Of a stretch of DNA of 60,816 nt, positions 14,734-22,167 are shown one piece after another. How positions within the stretch are numbered: position 1 is the stretch's first letter; every line of letters starts with the position of its first letter. The stretch lies in NCBI GenBank assembly GCA_963529665.1, contig CAUSAG010000012.1, forward strand, positions 1 to 60,816. The letters are read 5' to 3'. This DNA comes from Kingella_B sp963529665 (GTDB taxonomy: Bacteria > Pseudomonadota > Gammaproteobacteria > Burkholderiales > Neisseriaceae). A program made the position numbers and the translations under genes. A model generated the notes under the pieces. It did not search any database and had not been told where the DNA came from. It saw nothing but the letters and a program-made list of their open reading frames with translations.

Positions 14734-15273
14734 TTACACCTCTAAACCTGGGTCAATTTGAAAAAGCATAGCCGTAACAAGTTGTTTTACATCTTCTTCG
14801 TTACGCGCATCAACTTCAAATACAGGCACATTGAAACCATTTTGTGCCAAGTATTTTTGGTAAACATCAATACCAGGTACGGCGCGAATATCCATTTTGG
14901 TTACACCAACCACCAAGGGGGCGGTTTTCAGCAAATCTGCAAAAGAATCTAGAAAGAATTTCAAATCTTTTAATGGGTTACCACGGGTATTATCCAGCAG
15001 CAAAATCAAGCCCATACTACCCTGGCTTAGAATGTCCCACATAAAGTCAAATCGTTCTTGCCCAGGTGTACCGTATAAATGGATTTTGGTATTTTCATCT
15101 AATTGAATTAAACCATAGTCCATGGCAACAGTAGTATAGCCTTTGCGTACGGCTGTCATATCGGATGCGCTAGCATCTGTTTGGATGGGTGGTTCATCGG
15201 ATAAGGCAGCGATGGCGGTTGTTTTGCCAACGCCTACGGGGCCTGTAAAGATGATTTTATTTTCTATCAGCAT
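14734..15273 (-). CDS. Ras-like small GTPase (MglA / COG2229-type)
   Basis: The 179-residue protein has G1 GPVGVGKT at 11-18 and G3 GTPGQERF at 68-75. G4 is TKMD at about 125-128, and a switch-I region contains Thr (KGYTTVAMDYG). Bacterial GTPases of this type often pair with roadblock proteins. MglA uses the same fold to set polarity for type IV pili and gliding. In this class the P-loop GPVGVGKTT and the TPGQ variant are common. It lies between a receiver-domain protein and the roadblock-like genes in one operon, 16 nt after the former. Confidence 0.85.
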   Translation of the reverse strand: MLIENKIIFTGPVGVGKTTAIAALSDEPPIQTDASASDMTAVRKGYTTVAMDYGLIQLDENTKIHLYGTPGQERFDFMWDILSQGSMGLILLLDNTRGNPLKDLKFFLDSFADLLKTAPLVVGVTKMDIRAVPGIDVYQKYLAQNGFNVPVFEVDARNEEDVKQLVTAMLFQIDPGLEV

Positions 15274-15289
15274 AGTAATCCCTCATTCA

Positions 15290-16426
15290 TTATTTATTCA
15301 GCAATTTTTTCATGAGACGGCTCAATAGACCGCCTGTTTTTTGCTGTGTATGTGCTTCGTTTGCGCGCGCAGCACGTATTTGTTCTGGACGTGGTGTTGC
15401 AGATGTGTTCACAGTTGCACGAGTGGCAGATTGTGCACTTGGTGCTTCATTCACTTGTTGCGTAATTTCCAAATAATCTGTCAGATACGTTGCGGCGATA
15501 TAGTTCAAAATATCCGCCATATCCAAAGGCATCAATTTATAAAGCATATTTAAACTAACCGATGTTTTGGTTAAGAATGCTGATAAACGCATGGCTTCTG
15601 GCAAAGGCGTTAGACGCGTTAAGTTTGGCCAGCTTTTTAATTTGAAAACAGTATTGGGATTGATTGGATGCACCAGACGTCCGTTCGCTGTCCATAATGC
15701 TACTTGCCACATGGTAGATGTAACCGTTGCATTGGCGCGGTCTTGGATGTTGTTTTCATCTGGGATGTTTTTGAGTTTGATATTGGGGCGCTCTTGGCGG
15801 CATAAATCGCGCAGTTGCTCAGGAGGAACGGCAATCCACACGCGCTGCGTAGAAGGGAATATCGCCAAAATAGGCTTTTCATCAACCAAAATAGCGGTAT
15901 TGCGTTGATGCGCCAAAATTTCTCTGAATGAGCCCAAGATACCAACACGAGGATCAAAGCGAGGAATGGTTACTTCGCTGGAACGATTAGCCGAAGCTGA
16001 ACGATTAGGTTGCACTGCTTGTGCACTAGCGTTGTGCGCAGGCACTGCTGTTCCTGTGTTTGCTATATTGGGGCGAACAACCCAAATGCCATTGCCTTGT
16101 AATAGGTTGCGTAGATTCAAAAAGAGCGAATCAAATTTAATGGGCTTGGGAAGATAGGGAGCCGTTACAGCAGGTGGTGATTTTGAGAAAAACACCACAA
16201 CGCTGCCTGAAAAGTCGTTTTTCGCTTTTTGCCAAGTTGCCAAGCCATTTGCACCATCACCATCTACGATAACCAGCTCAGGTTTTTCGCCAGAATTTGC
16301 GCTGATTACTTCGTAATTGGTTGTGTTGTGCATTTTAAATGCCATCTTGAACATGGCTTGTTGCTGGTCGTCCATAGCTACAAACAACAACTTCACCGTT
16401 TTTACGTGGGGTAAGTCATGATTCAT
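15290..16426 (-). CDS. Receiver-domain signalling protein, novel C-terminal domain
   Basis: The 378-residue protein opens with a receiver-like fold (residues 11-110). It keeps Asp19/Asp20, the phospho-acceptor position Asp55 (VIVDGDG), Ser81 and Lys94 of the KPI motif, so phosphorylation is possible. A Ser/Ala-rich linker (125-150) leads to a middle domain (155-215) and then an alpha-rich domain (240-325, WQVALWTANGRLVHPINPNTVF... LNYIAATYLTDYLE). I do not recognise either. The tail is basic (LLSRLMKKLLNK). It starts 4 nt after the FimV-like gene and precedes the GTPase. Confidence 0.72.
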   Translation of the reverse strand: MNHDLPHVKTVKLLFVAMDDQQQAMFKMAFKMHNTTNYEVISANSGEKPELVIVDGDGANGLATWQKAKNDFSGSVVVFFSKSPPAVTAPYLPKPIKFDSLFLNLRNLLQGNGIWVVRPNIANTGTAVPAHNASAQAVQPNRSASANRSSEVTIPRFDPRVGILGSFREILAHQRNTAILVDEKPILAIFPSTQRVWIAVPPEQLRDLCRQERPNIKLKNIPDENNIQDRANATVTSTMWQVALWTANGRLVHPINPNTVFKLKSWPNLTRLTPLPEAMRLSAFLTKTSVSLNMLYKLMPLDMADILNYIAATYLTDYLEITQQVNEAPSAQSATRATVNTSATPRPEQIRAARANEAHTQQKTGGLLSRLMKKLLNK

Positions 16427-16430
16427 TTTA

Positions 16431-17855
16431 TTAATGTCCGAATGAGCCGTTACTAAATCGTTGTAGCAGTTGGCTCATTGCCAACACTACTTCCTCAGGT
16501 AATGTTTGAACTTTTGGACGCAATTCTTGCAAGAGATTTTCCAAGCGAGTCCATTCTTCTGCGCGTTCATACAAGTCAAACAAGGTGATATAAAGCTGTG
16601 ATTCTTGCGGATACTCAACAATGGCGTTTTCCAGCAATTCCATTGAGTTGTCTAATTGACCATACATCAACAAGGATTCTGCTTCTTTCAAGATGCGCTC
16701 AGTAGCGGTTCTTGGTTCGGCATTGACGTCTGCTTTTTCGCTTACAAGAGCTTGGTAACGCGCTTTTTTCAGGCTGCCTCCATCAATCCATCCTTGTTGG
16801 ATGCCCAAATCGCGCAAAGCAGCTTCATTGGGTGCAGCTTCTAGGCGGTCAAACACGGGGTGTTGTCCTAATGTATAACCCCAGCCAAGCATGCGTTCTT
16901 TCACTTGGCGACCATATTGTCCTAAGCTGTAATATAGATTCCACAAATGCCCTGCGAAACCGTTGATATTTTTGGCGCGATAATCCAGCGATAACGCATC
17001 AATCAACAAAGAAGCAGGTTTATCTGATTTGCGGATGGCTTTATTCATGTATTTAACCGCTGCATCGTAGCTTAAAACGTTTTTCAACAATTTTACGCTT
17101 TGCTCGGGTTCCATAAATGCCAATACCGCACCTTTTTCATCAGTGCTTACGCCTGAAATCACGCCGCGCCCTGCAACCAAAGGTTTGTGTGGTCGTTTTT
17201 TCTCGGCTTCTGCTTCTTTTTTCTTGCTGCGAACAGGTTGAACGGGTTTGGCTTCTTCCAAGCCCAAACCTGTTTTTTCGCCAATCTCTTCGGCAGTTTT
17301 CTTAACGCTCCAGCCCAGTTTGTTTTCAGCCAATACGCGCAAACCTAGGTGATTTTCGTCAATCGCCAAGCCTTCTTTAACAAATTGCGTAATTTGTTCT
17401 TCAGAAAGCGTGTCTTGATATTGTGTTAAGGCTTCGGTGGCGGCATCAACATTTTTGGCTTGTAGCCATAGTTCAACAAGTTCACCAGCCAGTTCTGGAT
17501 CGCGTTTAGGCGTTTTAGCAAGGTAGGCAGAAAGCGATTCCGCAGCTTTATCAAAATAACCGAATTGTTTGTATACATTGAACTCGGTAAGCGCGTCCAC
17601 GTCTTGCACGGAAACTTTGGTGTCGTCCACAACATTGGTTGTGGCAACAGTGTCCCAATCCATGTTGTCGTGTTCCGTGGTTTCTGCCGAATCGTCGTCT
17701 TCGTCATCCACCTCTGCGTGGCGGCTGCTGCGTGCGCTGCTTAATTTTCTGCCTTTCTTGTCTGCTTGCGGTTTTTGCTTGCCTTTCAAGAAAACGATGC
17801 CAAGCACCGCCAATACTGCCACGGCAATAATACCGAGCATTATTGGATCATCCAT
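16431..17855 (-). CDS. FimV-like membrane-anchored scaffold with TPR-type repeats
   Basis: The 474-residue protein starts with one transmembrane helix (MLGIIAVAVLAVLGIVFL), followed by a basic then a very acidic segment. Cytoplasmic helical repeats follow: KQFGYFDKAAESLSAYLAKTPKR is the FimV/HubP C-terminal repeat style. A second repeat block is near the end (ESLLMYGQLDNSMELLENAIVEYP), with LYDRAEEW-like helices. FimV/HubP proteins anchor polarity factors and type IV pilus proteins. A central Lys/Glu-rich linker separates the two blocks. It is first in the operon, with an AAGGAG ribosome-binding site 6 nt from the start. The family link is by pattern, and LysM is missing. Confidence 0.72.
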   Translation of the reverse strand: MDDPIMLGIIAVAVLAVLGIVFLKGKQKPQADKKGRKLSSARSSRHAEVDDEDDDSAETTEHDNMDWDTVATTNVVDDTKVSVQDVDALTEFNVYKQFGYFDKAAESLSAYLAKTPKRDPELAGELVELWLQAKNVDAATEALTQYQDTLSEEQITQFVKEGLAIDENHLGLRVLAENKLGWSVKKTAEEIGEKTGLGLEEAKPVQPVRSKKKEAEAEKKRPHKPLVAGRGVISGVSTDEKGAVLAFMEPEQSVKLLKNVLSYDAAVKYMNKAIRKSDKPASLLIDALSLDYRAKNINGFAGHLWNLYYSLGQYGRQVKERMLGWGYTLGQHPVFDRLEAAPNEAALRDLGIQQGWIDGGSLKKARYQALVSEKADVNAEPRTATERILKEAESLLMYGQLDNSMELLENAIVEYPQESQLYITLFDLYERAEEWTRLENLLQELRPKVQTLPEEVVLAMSQLLQRFSNGSFGH

Positions 17856-17897
17856 AGCGACTCCTTGCTTCTAATTTTAATTTTAAGTAAAAATTCA

Positions 17898-17955
17898 TCC
17901 CCGCTAATAGCAGGGAAACTGATACACTTTAACAGATAACGCCTTGCAGCTGCAA
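17898..17955. promoter_or_regulatory. Palindromes in the divergent 17.86-18.06 kb region
   Basis: A perfect 12-bp palindrome TTGCAGCTGCAA is at 17944-17955. CCCCGCTA/AGCAGGG, a hairpin-forming inverted repeat, is at 17898-17914. On the minus strand TTGCAG(17)TTAAAG could be the operon promoter, which the palindrome would overlap. This is the only non-coding region between the FimV-like operon and the gene at 18060. Confidence 0.4.
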
Positions 17956-18059
17956 TATTTTCACGTTTGTTCTGTTTAGCTGTTGTAATTTTATCATGAT
18001 TTTATGTATTCTTACGTTTTCGCCTTTTTATTTCGCCTTTTTATTAGGAAAACTTAACC

Positions 18060-18392
18060 ATGATGCTAAAACGATTGCGCTGTTGGCAGCCAGAAGCTAG
18101 CGAAGAGCAGCTATCTGCGTTTATTCAAGAACATGGGATGTTGTTAGAGCTGCTGGATGAGAGCTGGCAAAAGTTTGTAAAACAGCGCGCGGAGCTTTTT
18201 CAGGCTGCCGAACCTGTTTACGAAAGCCATTATGCTGAAGGTTTTTCGGTAGATGATTTGCGCCACGAGCCTGTTAGCAATGCGGAATTGATGGCGTTTT
18301 TGAATACGTTTGACCGTGAGCGTACTCATAATGATCGACCGTTTGGCGACCATGTTGAATACACGGAACAAGATTGGGAAATTGAAGAATAG
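18060..18392 (+). CDS. Small acidic protein of unknown function
   Basis: The 110-residue product is soluble and acidic (EYTEQDWEIEE end). A leading MMLKRLRCWQPEASEEQLSAFI segment is probably helical. A TTTTTCAGGCTGCC copy encodes LFQAAEP in the middle. No transmembrane segment or known motif is visible. Two adjacent ATGs are possible starts; AGGAAAA is 9-12 nt upstream. It is divergent from the FimV-like operon and precedes a DUS hairpin. Codon use looks ordinary, so I believe it is expressed. Confidence 0.6.
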   Translation: MMLKRLRCWQPEASEEQLSAFIQEHGMLLELLDESWQKFVKQRAELFQAAEPVYESHYAEGFSVDDLRHEPVSNAELMAFLNTFDRERTHNDRPFGDHVEYTEQDWEIEE

Positions 18393-18457
18393 TTTTCAGG
18401 CTGCCCAAGTTAGTTTTTATCGCTGCGCTGGTTTTGTTTGGCGCAGCATTGCAACCG

Positions 18458-18494
18458 TTTTCAGGCTGCCTCAAACCCCAAAGGCAGCCTGAAA
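18458..18494 (+). repeat. DUS inverted pair upstream of metQ
   Basis: TTTTCAGGCTGCCT and AGGCAGCCTGAAA are separated by about 10 nt, 28 nt before metQ. It could terminate the 18060 gene and lies close to the metQ ribosome-binding site. Confidence 0.65.
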
Positions 18495-18522
18495 ATAATT
18501 TACTCACATTAGGAGACAAACC

Positions 18523-19434
18523 ATGACCACATTAAGCAAACTCACACTCGCCAGCGCAATCGCCTTTGCCTTGGTGGCTTGCGGACAAGGCGGCAACTCT
18601 GCGCCTGCTTCATCCGCATCAGGCTCAGCCGCGCCTGCCGCAGAAAAAAGAGAAATCAAATTTGGCACTACGCCTGGCGATTTCGGCACAATGGTTACCG
18701 ATAAAATTAAACCCATGCTGGAAAAACAGGGCTACAAAGTTACGCTCACCGAATTCCCTGATTATGTTACGCCAAACAAGGCACTTGCCGAAGGCGCGAT
18801 TGATATCAACGTTTTCCAGCACAAGCCTTATTTGGATGGCTTTAAAGCCGAGCACAATTTGGATTTAACCGAAGTGTTCCAAGTGCCGACTGCGCCTTTG
18901 GGCTTGTATTCAGGCAAGCTAACGGCGATTGACCAAGTTAAAAACGGCAGCACTGTTTCTGTGCCTGATGATCCGTCTAACTTTGCCCGCGCTTTGGTGA
19001 TGTTGAACGAATTGGGTTGGATTAAGTTGAAAGACAATATTGACCCGCTCAAAGCATCCAAAGCTGACATTGCGGAAAATACTAAAAATATTAAATTAGT
19101 AGAAATGGAAGCAGCGAACTTGCCGCGCAGTCGTCAAGATGTTGATTTTGCTATTGTTAATGGCAACTACGCCGTTTCAAGTGGCATGAATTTAACCGAA
19201 GCCTTGTTCCAAGAGCCTAGCTTCGCTTATGTGAACTGGTCTGCCGTGCGCACCGCTGATAAAGACAGCAAATGGGTGCAAGATGTAACCGCTGCCTATA
19301 ATTCAGACGAATTCAAACAATACGCAGCGCAACGTTTTGCTGGTTACAAATACCCCGCCGTTTGGGGTGATAACGCCGCGCAAAATGCCATGAAAGAAGC
19401 CTCTGCTGCTTCTGCTGCATCAGCCGCTAAATAA
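18523..19434 (+). CDS. metQ: Methionine ABC transporter substrate-binding lipoprotein
   Basis: The 303-residue protein has a lipoprotein signal with LVAC (Cys about 20) and a low-complexity Ala/Ser linker. The NlpA/MetQ fold follows: KFGTTPGDFGTMV, EFPDYVTPNKALAEGAIDINVFQHKPYLDGF, and LYSGK. NlpA-family proteins bind D/L-methionine outside the inner membrane for MetNI. It resembles the Neisseria surface lipoprotein GNA1946. The metN and metI genes are not adjacent, so it is an orphan here. AGGAG lies 8 nt before the ATG. The tail is Ala/Ser-rich (ASAASAASAAK). Confidence 0.9.
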   Translation: MTTLSKLTLASAIAFALVACGQGGNSAPASSASGSAAPAAEKREIKFGTTPGDFGTMVTDKIKPMLEKQGYKVTLTEFPDYVTPNKALAEGAIDINVFQHKPYLDGFKAEHNLDLTEVFQVPTAPLGLYSGKLTAIDQVKNGSTVSVPDDPSNFARALVMLNELGWIKLKDNIDPLKASKADIAENTKNIKLVEMEAANLPRSRQDVDFAIVNGNYAVSSGMNLTEALFQEPSFAYVNWSAVRTADKDSKWVQDVTAAYNSDEFKQYAAQRFAGYKYPAVWGDNAAQNAMKEASAASAASAAK

Positions 19435-19447
19435 TCGGCACAATCCA

Positions 19448-19489
19448 TTTTCAGGCTGCCTCTGTTGTTGTTTAGATGCAGCCTGAAAA
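19448..19489 (+). terminator. DUS inverted-pair terminator after metQ
   Basis: TTTTCAGGCTGC and GCAGCCTGAAAA with an 18-nt spacer, 14 nt after the stop. Confidence 0.6.
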
Positions 19490-19491
19490 CC

Positions 19492-19523
19492 CATCATTAC
19501 ACATGCACATCATTACACATGCA
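19492..19523. repeat. Perfect 16-bp tandem repeat upstream of the atp promoter
   Basis: CATCATTACACATGCA occurs twice, back to back (19492-19507 and 19508-19523). It lies 20 nt upstream of the -35 of the atp operon. It could be a replication-slippage product or part of an upstream regulatory site. Confidence 0.85.
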
Positions 19524-19542
19524 CACGATTTGTTAATTCAGC

Positions 19543-19571
19543 TTGACACTTCTTCGCGATTTGATTACATT
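19543..19571 (+). promoter_or_regulatory. Promoter of the atp operon
   Basis: TTGACA and TACATT are spaced by 17 nt. The start codon of atpI is about 30 nt further. Confidence 0.65.
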
Positions 19572-19600
19572 TCGCCGCTGTGAAACGCAATGGGAAAAGT

Positions 19601-19948
19601 ATGTTCAAAATAGTTGGCATTCAGTTGGCTGTAACCCTTGCGCTTGGCTTTATTGCTTACATCGTTGGCGGTTTTCAGGCTGCCTTATCCCTGTGGCTGG
19701 GCGGGTTTTCTTACTTGGTTCCCACATTTTTTTCGGTACTAATTTTAAATTTTTCGCGTTCGCTAGAATGGGCGGGCTTGGGATTTATTCTGTCGGAAGG
19801 TTTAAAAATAATACTGGCGCTGGCTTTAATGGTGGCATCATTCGCGCTCTATCGCGAAATACAATTTTTGCCCTATTTTGTCGGCTTGTTGAGCGTTAGT
19901 CATTTGGTTTTATTATTATTTTTGAAAGTTCATCGTTATGGCAAGTGA
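19601..19948 (+). CDS. atpI: ATP synthase protein I
   Basis: The 115-residue membrane protein has about four hydrophobic helices. AtpI helps assemble the c-ring but is not in the mature enzyme. It is the usual first gene of proteobacterial atp operons. I chose ATG 19601 (GGGAAA 6 nt upstream) over an in-frame GTG at 19580. A DUS copy within the gene encodes GGFQAAL, so the membrane region carries the uptake tag. The stop overlaps the atpB start. Confidence 0.8.
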   Translation: MFKIVGIQLAVTLALGFIAYIVGGFQAALSLWLGGFSYLVPTFFSVLILNFSRSLEWAGLGFILSEGLKIILALALMVASFALYREIQFLPYFVGLLSVSHLVLLLFLKVHRYGK

Positions 19949-20810
19949 ATCTATAACCCCTGCCGATTACATCAAACACCACTTACAAAATTTGACAAGT
20001 TTATCTGATGTAACCGAAGGGCAAGGGCTGAAAAATATCGCTGATTTCTCGTTCATCAATATAGATTCGCTATTTTTCAGTATTGTCTTGGGTGTGTTGG
20101 GTAGCTTTCTGCTTTATCGTGCAGCAAAACGCGCCACATCTGGCGTGCCAGGGCGTTTTCAGGCTGCCGTAGAGATTTTGTTTGAATTTGTGGACGATAT
20201 GTGCAAAAGCATCATATCTGATGAAAAATCACGCAAAGCCGTTGCGCCTGTTGGTTTAACGTTATTTGTGTGGATTTTCTTGATGAATGCTATGGATATG
20301 CTGCCTGTGGATATGTTTCCACGCGCATTCCAAGGCATGACGGGCGAACATCATGCGCTGTTGCGTGTTGTGCCCACCGCAGATTTGAACGTTACTTTGG
20401 CGATTGCTATTAGCGTTTTGCTGATGTGTATTTATTACAGCATCAAAATCAAAACATTACGCGGCTGGGGGCATGAATTGGTTACTGCGCCATTTGGTGC
20501 AAAACTTGTGCTTGCGCCCGCCAATTTGCTGTTAAACATTATGGAATTTTTGTCTAAAACGGTTTCGCATGGTATGCGGCTGTTTGGCAATATGTATGCA
20601 GGTGAGTTGGTATTCTTGCTGATTGCCTTGCTGGGTGGTGCGTGGGCATCAACTGGCAGCGTTAGCTTGATTGATCCTGTGTTGTTTGTGTTCCATATTA
20701 TCGCGGGATTGGCGTGGGCAATCTTCCATATTCTCGTGATTACTTTGCAGGCGTTTATTTTTATGGCGTTGGCGTTTGTTTATATCGGGCAAGCGCACGA
20801 CCATCATTAA
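19938..20810 (+). CDS. atpB: ATP synthase F0 subunit a
   Basis: The 290-residue subunit has about six transmembrane helices and provides the proton half-channels of F0. The conserved Arg facing the c-ring lies in the helix with SHGMRLFGNMYAGE (here Arg of MRLFGN). Another helix in the C-terminal third reads LAWAIFHILVITLQAFIFMALAFVYI. Its start overlaps atpI by 11 nt. A DUS copy encodes GRFQAAVE. Length is near the beta-proteobacterial norm. Confidence 0.96.
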   Translation: MASESITPADYIKHHLQNLTSLSDVTEGQGLKNIADFSFINIDSLFFSIVLGVLGSFLLYRAAKRATSGVPGRFQAAVEILFEFVDDMCKSIISDEKSRKAVAPVGLTLFVWIFLMNAMDMLPVDMFPRAFQGMTGEHHALLRVVPTADLNVTLAIAISVLLMCIYYSIKIKTLRGWGHELVTAPFGAKLVLAPANLLLNIMEFLSKTVSHGMRLFGNMYAGELVFLLIALLGGAWASTGSVSLIDPVLFVFHIIAGLAWAIFHILVITLQAFIFMALAFVYIGQAHDHH

Positions 20811-20849
20811 TCTTTTCTTTTCGTTGTTTAATCAATAGGAGTAGTAACT

Positions 20850-21089
20850 ATGGGCTTAATTGCTATCGCATGTGGTTTAATCGTTGCATTGGGCGCATTG
20901 GGCGCGTCAATCGGTATCGCTATGGTAGGTTCTAAATATTTGGAATCATCTGCGCGCCAGCCTGAATTGATTGGTCCATTGCAAACCAAATTGTTCTTGA
21001 TTGCAGGCTTGATTGATGCTGCATTCTTGATTGGTGTTGCGATTGCCTTGCTGTTTGCCTTTGTTAATCCTTTCGGTGCTGTACAATAA
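20850..21089 (+). CDS. atpE: ATP synthase F0 subunit c
   Basis: The 79-residue hairpin has two transmembrane helices joined by the polar loop SARQPELIG. The essential carboxylate is Asp56 (LIAGLIDAAFLIG). The first helix has the GxGxGxG-like packing motif (GALGASIGIAMVG). Asp and lack of the extra polar residues of sodium-binding rings suggest proton coupling. AGGAG precedes the ATG by 6 nt. Confidence 0.97.
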   Translation: MGLIAIACGLIVALGALGASIGIAMVGSKYLESSARQPELIGPLQTKLFLIAGLIDAAFLIGVAIALLFAFVNPFGAVQ

Positions 21090-21134
21090 ACGCGACCGAT
21101 TTGTTTGATTAACCCCTACAAGAGGGCAGGTAAA

Positions 21135-21605
21135 GTGAATTTAAATGCAACCTTAATTGCGGAAGTCATAGTCTTTTTGCTTTTATGTTGGTTTACCATG
21201 AAATTTGTGTGGCCACCTATTGCAAAAGCATTGGATGAACGCGCTGATAAAATCGCCGAGGGCTTGGCTGCTGCCGAGCGCGGAAAAAGCGATTTTGAGC
21301 AGGCTGAAAAGAAAGTTGCAGAACTCTTAACCGAAGGTCGCAATCAAGTTTCTGAAATCGTAGCCAACGCTGAAAAACGTGCTGCGCAAATTGTGGAAGA
21401 TGCCAAAGCGCAAGCCATAACCGAAGCAGCAAATATCACACAGCAAGCAAAGGCAAACGCTGAGCAAGAAATCAATCGCGCACGCGAAGCATTGCGTGAG
21501 CAGGTGGCGGCTTTGGCTGTAAAAGGTGCTGAGTCTATTTTGCGTCGCGAAGTGGATGAAAAACAGCATGCTCAAATGTTGGGTGCCTTAAAACAGGAGC
21601 TGTAA
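21135..21605 (+). CDS. atpF: ATP synthase F0 subunit b
   Basis: The 156-residue protein has one N-terminal membrane helix (AEVIVFLLLCWFTMKFVWPPI) followed by a long polar helix for the peripheral stalk. Start is GTG 21135, giving the typical MNLNATLIAEV N-terminus with GAGGGCAGG upstream. An in-frame TTG further upstream at 21105 is rejected. It ends 4 nt before atpH. Confidence 0.95.
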   Translation: MNLNATLIAEVIVFLLLCWFTMKFVWPPIAKALDERADKIAEGLAAAERGKSDFEQAEKKVAELLTEGRNQVSEIVANAEKRAAQIVEDAKAQAITEAANITQQAKANAEQEINRAREALREQVAALAVKGAESILRREVDEKQHAQMLGALKQEL

Positions 21606-21609
21606 CCTT

Positions 21610-22158
21610 ATGATAGAGTATGCAACTGTTGCTCGTCCTTATGCAAAAGCTGTGTTTGAATTAGCTCAAGAAAAAGAGCAATTTGAATTGTGGTTAAGCG
21701 GGTTAGAACAGCTGGCTTGGCTGGTTCAGCAACCCAAAGTAGCTAGCTTAATTGGTTCAGTTGATTTAAGTGATTCTGAAAAAGCATTGCAACTGATTAA
21801 ATTGTTAACTGGTTGCGAGGCAGTGAAAAACGCAGAGTTTAAGAATTTTATTGATGTGGTTGCAGTTGAAAAACGATTGACTGTGCTGCCTGAAATTTTT
21901 GAACAGTACAAAACGCTTGTTTTGGCAAAAAACAATACCAAACAAGCGATTGTTTACACTGCTTATGATGTTAAGAGCGAAGGTCAGCGTGCCAAAATCA
22001 TTAGTGATTTGGAGCAGCATTTTCATGTTGGTTTGCAAGCCACATTTGTTACCGAACCAGAATTAATTGGTGGGGTGAAAGTGGTTGTGGGCGACAAAAT
22101 ATTAGATTTGTCTATACAGGGTAAATTGCAAAATCTGTATACGACTCTGACAAATTAG
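21610..22158 (+). CDS. atpH: ATP synthase F1 subunit delta
   Basis: The 182-residue subunit links the peripheral stalk to the F1 head. The N-terminal helical domain begins YATVARPYAKAVFELAQEK, a typical opening. The C-terminal domain ends with ELIGGVKVVVGDKILDLSIQGKLQNL, the family signature. The start follows atpF by 4 nt, with a GGAGC overlapping the atpF stop. Confidence 0.96.
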   Translation: MIEYATVARPYAKAVFELAQEKEQFELWLSGLEQLAWLVQQPKVASLIGSVDLSDSEKALQLIKLLTGCEAVKNAEFKNFIDVVAVEKRLTVLPEIFEQYKTLVLAKNNTKQAIVYTAYDVKSEGQRAKIISDLEQHFHVGLQATFVTEPELIGGVKVVVGDKILDLSIQGKLQNLYTTLTN

Positions 22159-22167
22159 GAGGATTTC

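Noticed and set aside
21105..21134. TTG start for atpF
   Set aside because: GTG 21135 gives the usual N-terminus and a suitable ribosome-binding site.
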